A stretch of 59,924 nucleotides of DNA from Branchiostoma floridae. Its lineage: Eukaryota; Chordata; Leptocardii; Amphioxiformes; Branchiostomatidae. Positions 57,897 to 59,924 of the stretch are shown here, piece after piece. The notes below the pieces were generated by a model, which saw only the letters and a list, made by a program, of their open reading frames with translations, searched no databases and was not told the DNA's origin. Every line of letters starts with the position of its first letter. Position 1 is the stretch's first letter. Position numbers and translations under genes: made by a program. The stretch spans positions 16,656,543 to 16,716,466 of the forward strand of contig NC_049992.1 of the NCBI RefSeq assembly GCF_000003815.2, read 5' to 3'.

Positions 57897-58493
57897 TTAT
57901 CGCTTAAATCTCAGCGTAGTGTGATTCTTTGTTGGTCGGTAAGGCACTGTGTTTGTATGTATATATCTATATCTATAACTAAGGGAGGGGTATACCACAG
58001 CGCTCCCTCTGTCCTCATCAAAATGCCACTCGTGCCACTGACACGATTCCACGGTGTTCCGTAGCCTCACGGTTGAAACTTTTCCTTTTTGAATTTTAGT
58101 GATTTGACTTAATAAGTTGTTAAATCGTGTGCAAAAAAAATATAAAGAACGTCTGTTGTCCATTTCGTTTGGACTTGACCATTTGCATATATTCATGCGA
58201 ATATGTGATGTTATGAAAATCCTAGATATTGATATAGCGCATGCGCAAAAGAACACAGCGCGCGCAATCGGTTGAGCCCAAACAAATGGACACAAGTCAG
58301 TGACAATGTCTTGAACTGAAGCGAAATGGTTGGCGAAGCCACAAAGTTGGTGGTTGAGACTAAGCGAGCTTCTCAATTGATAATTACGTGAAAATGTTAT
58401 ATTTCTACGTTTGTGATTTTTAAAACTGACACGCATTTTGCAATGTAGGGTGATTTTTAGCATTGGGGCTGAGGGCATAGTTCTAACACTCAT
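57897..58493 (-). CDS. Unassigned 198-residue open frame
   Basis: An ATG-initiated frame on the minus strand starts MSVRTMPSAPMLKITL and runs 198 codons. It has no domain that I recognise, no signal peptide and no coding-like codon bias (AT-rich, unlike the RTP exons). Near its C-terminus, a TATATC microsatellite yields YRYRYIH. A frame of this length is somewhat unexpected by chance in AT-rich DNA, but on this evidence it is more likely spurious than real. Confidence 0.15.
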   Translation of the reverse strand: MSVRTMPSAPMLKITLHCKMRVSFKNHKRRNITFSRNYQLRSSLSLNHQLCGFANHFASVQDIVTDLCPFVWAQPIARAVFFCACAISISRIFITSHIRMNICKWSSPNEMDNRRSLYFFCTRFNNLLSQITKIQKGKVSTVRLRNTVESCQWHEWHFDEDRGSAVVYPSLSYRYRYIHTNTVPYRPTKNHTTLRFKR

Positions 58494-59924
58494 AAAGCAA
58501 TGTCAATGGTATATAAGCTTGTATTGTAAGGGCGGACGCTGTAGGAAAGGGGTAATGTCCAAAGGTTTAAGAACCATGGTCTGCCTTGTCATTTCAAATG
58601 AGATATGAATTAAATATATCGTGTGTAGTATTTACAGTATTATGATTTAGGCCATGTTGACTCGATTACATGGATGACATCCTCTGGGGACCCCAAAGTT
58701 GATGCGAGCGTGCGAAATAAAACTAGTATAAACGAAATAAAAGTTTGGCAAAAACGCTATGACATCTAAGTGGTTAGGAAGGTTGAACATATGACTAAAC
58801 ACAGAGTATGTTTTACCGAACAATAGAGTTTTCATTTTCGTTCTTTCACTTTGGCTTTGGCATATCCCTTTCCAATATCTTTTTCTTCAATTTGTTTATC
58901 TGTTTAAGCTGTTTTGCATGATTTATAGTGCGGTCGAAAACGTTTTTTTATTTAGAAAGAGACGAAAATGATTCAGGCGTGGATGTCTTGCATATAACCA
59001 AAAAGACATGGCCTAACTAAGTATTGTTCTTAGTATGCATAAGTTGATATTATGAACTACTCTATTTGTTTGTTTGTTTACTTCTACAAAATGTGTCCCA
59101 TCAAATTCTATGGCGACTGATATAAAATTCCTATTTTGTGACATGTGCAAACAGTGAAATTGAAAAAAAGTGACAATTTCAGAAAGCGTCACCTTCCGTA
59201 AATTTCAGCAGCTCTATTCCACTTGACGGCGATCATCCTGCGACCTTGCTGCGATCTCACTGCGGTCAAAATCGGATTTGTGTGACTCCTGACTTCATAA
59301 TAGGAGTATTGTGCAAACTGTAAAGGGATGACTGAAAAGCTAAGAAGACATGGAAAGCGCAAAATGAGTCTTTTCTATCTATGAAATTAGTGGAGCGCTT
59401 GGTCAAATCGCGATCGCGCCGCCCTAGTGGAACGGAGGGTGTATGAGGACTTAGATCGTTGTTTATTTTCTTTGATCAAAACTTCTATTCATTTCTCCTA
59501 TGTAAGAATGCTAAAAAACTGATTATTGATAACTTGAACGCAGGGGGGAGGGGGTCGTTTTCCACCCATCCATTCTAATCATTGCCAACTCATAAAAAGA
59601 ATGGGAAAATTTATTTGAAGATCAACGTAAGTATTTTATATACGTCTCCCTATTCCTTTTCCATTTTGTGCCAACAACATCATTCTGTTACTATGCAGCT
59701 AGGTTTCCTTCAAAAAAAGAATGTAGTGACTGGAACCACAACACCACAGAGATATGAGAGACGGGAAATTTGGATATGTCGAAAATTGCTCCAACCAGAG
59801 ACTTCATTCAGCATACAGTACAGTATGTTATCACAATGTTGCCAAACACATCAAGGCCAAAATAAGAAAAAAAATGATGCTGATTTATTTTTCTACTGCA
59901 ATGTACCATAAGTAAGACGCAGAC
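58494..59924. other. Gene-free stretch
   Basis: AT-rich sequence. ATTAAA at 58609 and AATAAA at 58716 are the nearest possible polyadenylation signals for the RTP-like gene. A GCGATCATCC to GACTCC segment at about 59228-59290 faintly resembles the termini of the 20221 element. Confidence 0.4.

Overview
The window looks like animal nuclear DNA, most probably from a cephalochordate (amphioxus, Branchiostoma). That assignment is an inference from the way single genes are spread over long introns, from the dense mixture of small MITE-like palindromes, 5S-derived and tRNA-derived SINEs and LINE 3' ends, and from the protein family of the one clear gene. Nothing looks bacterial or viral. Most long open frames are shadows of microsatellites, SINEs or chance, and I do not call them genes.

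The one well supported gene lies on the + strand. It encodes a receptor-transporting-protein (RTP) like 3CxxC zinc-finger protein. Its exons lie at about 36479-36582 (proposed first exon), 37344-37491, 51248-51427 and 56991-57146. The splice phases fit together (2, 0, 0) and give 195 residues with three CxxC pairs (C83/C86, C124/C127, C183/C186). If translation starts at the internal Met at 37348, the product has 159 residues. The protein stops 9 residues after the third CxxC and has none of the C-terminal membrane anchor found in vertebrate RTPs. A CpG-rich stretch with three perfect CRE octamers lies just upstream (35.4-36.4 kb). A second candidate first coding exon (3936-4072), rich in Pro and Met and with a strong donor, ends in the same splice phase but lies 32 kb away. 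Its membership in the gene is unproven.

Region by region: 0-3 kb is repeats, including a tandem array of palindromic elements. 3.4-4.1 kb and 5.9-6.9 kb are CpG-rich promoter-like DNA, separated by a (CA)n tract. 7-35 kb is a repeat-rich gene desert with SINEs, hAT-like and other MITEs, and three LINE reverse-transcriptase C-terminal remnants (21.4, 30.6 and 33.5 kb). 35.4-57.1 kb is the RTP-like gene with a 13.8 kb and a 5.6 kb intron full of MITEs, SINEs and foldback DNA. 57.1-59.9 kb is 3' flank with a dense CCAAT-box cluster and one unassigned 198-residue open frame on the minus strand.

The main points for follow-up are the anchor-less RTP-like protein and its possible alternative 5' exons, the tandem palindrome array at 2.3 kb, SINE and hAT insertions flanked by unusually long direct repeats, a SINE with four box A copies, and two strong hairpins inside the gene's introns.
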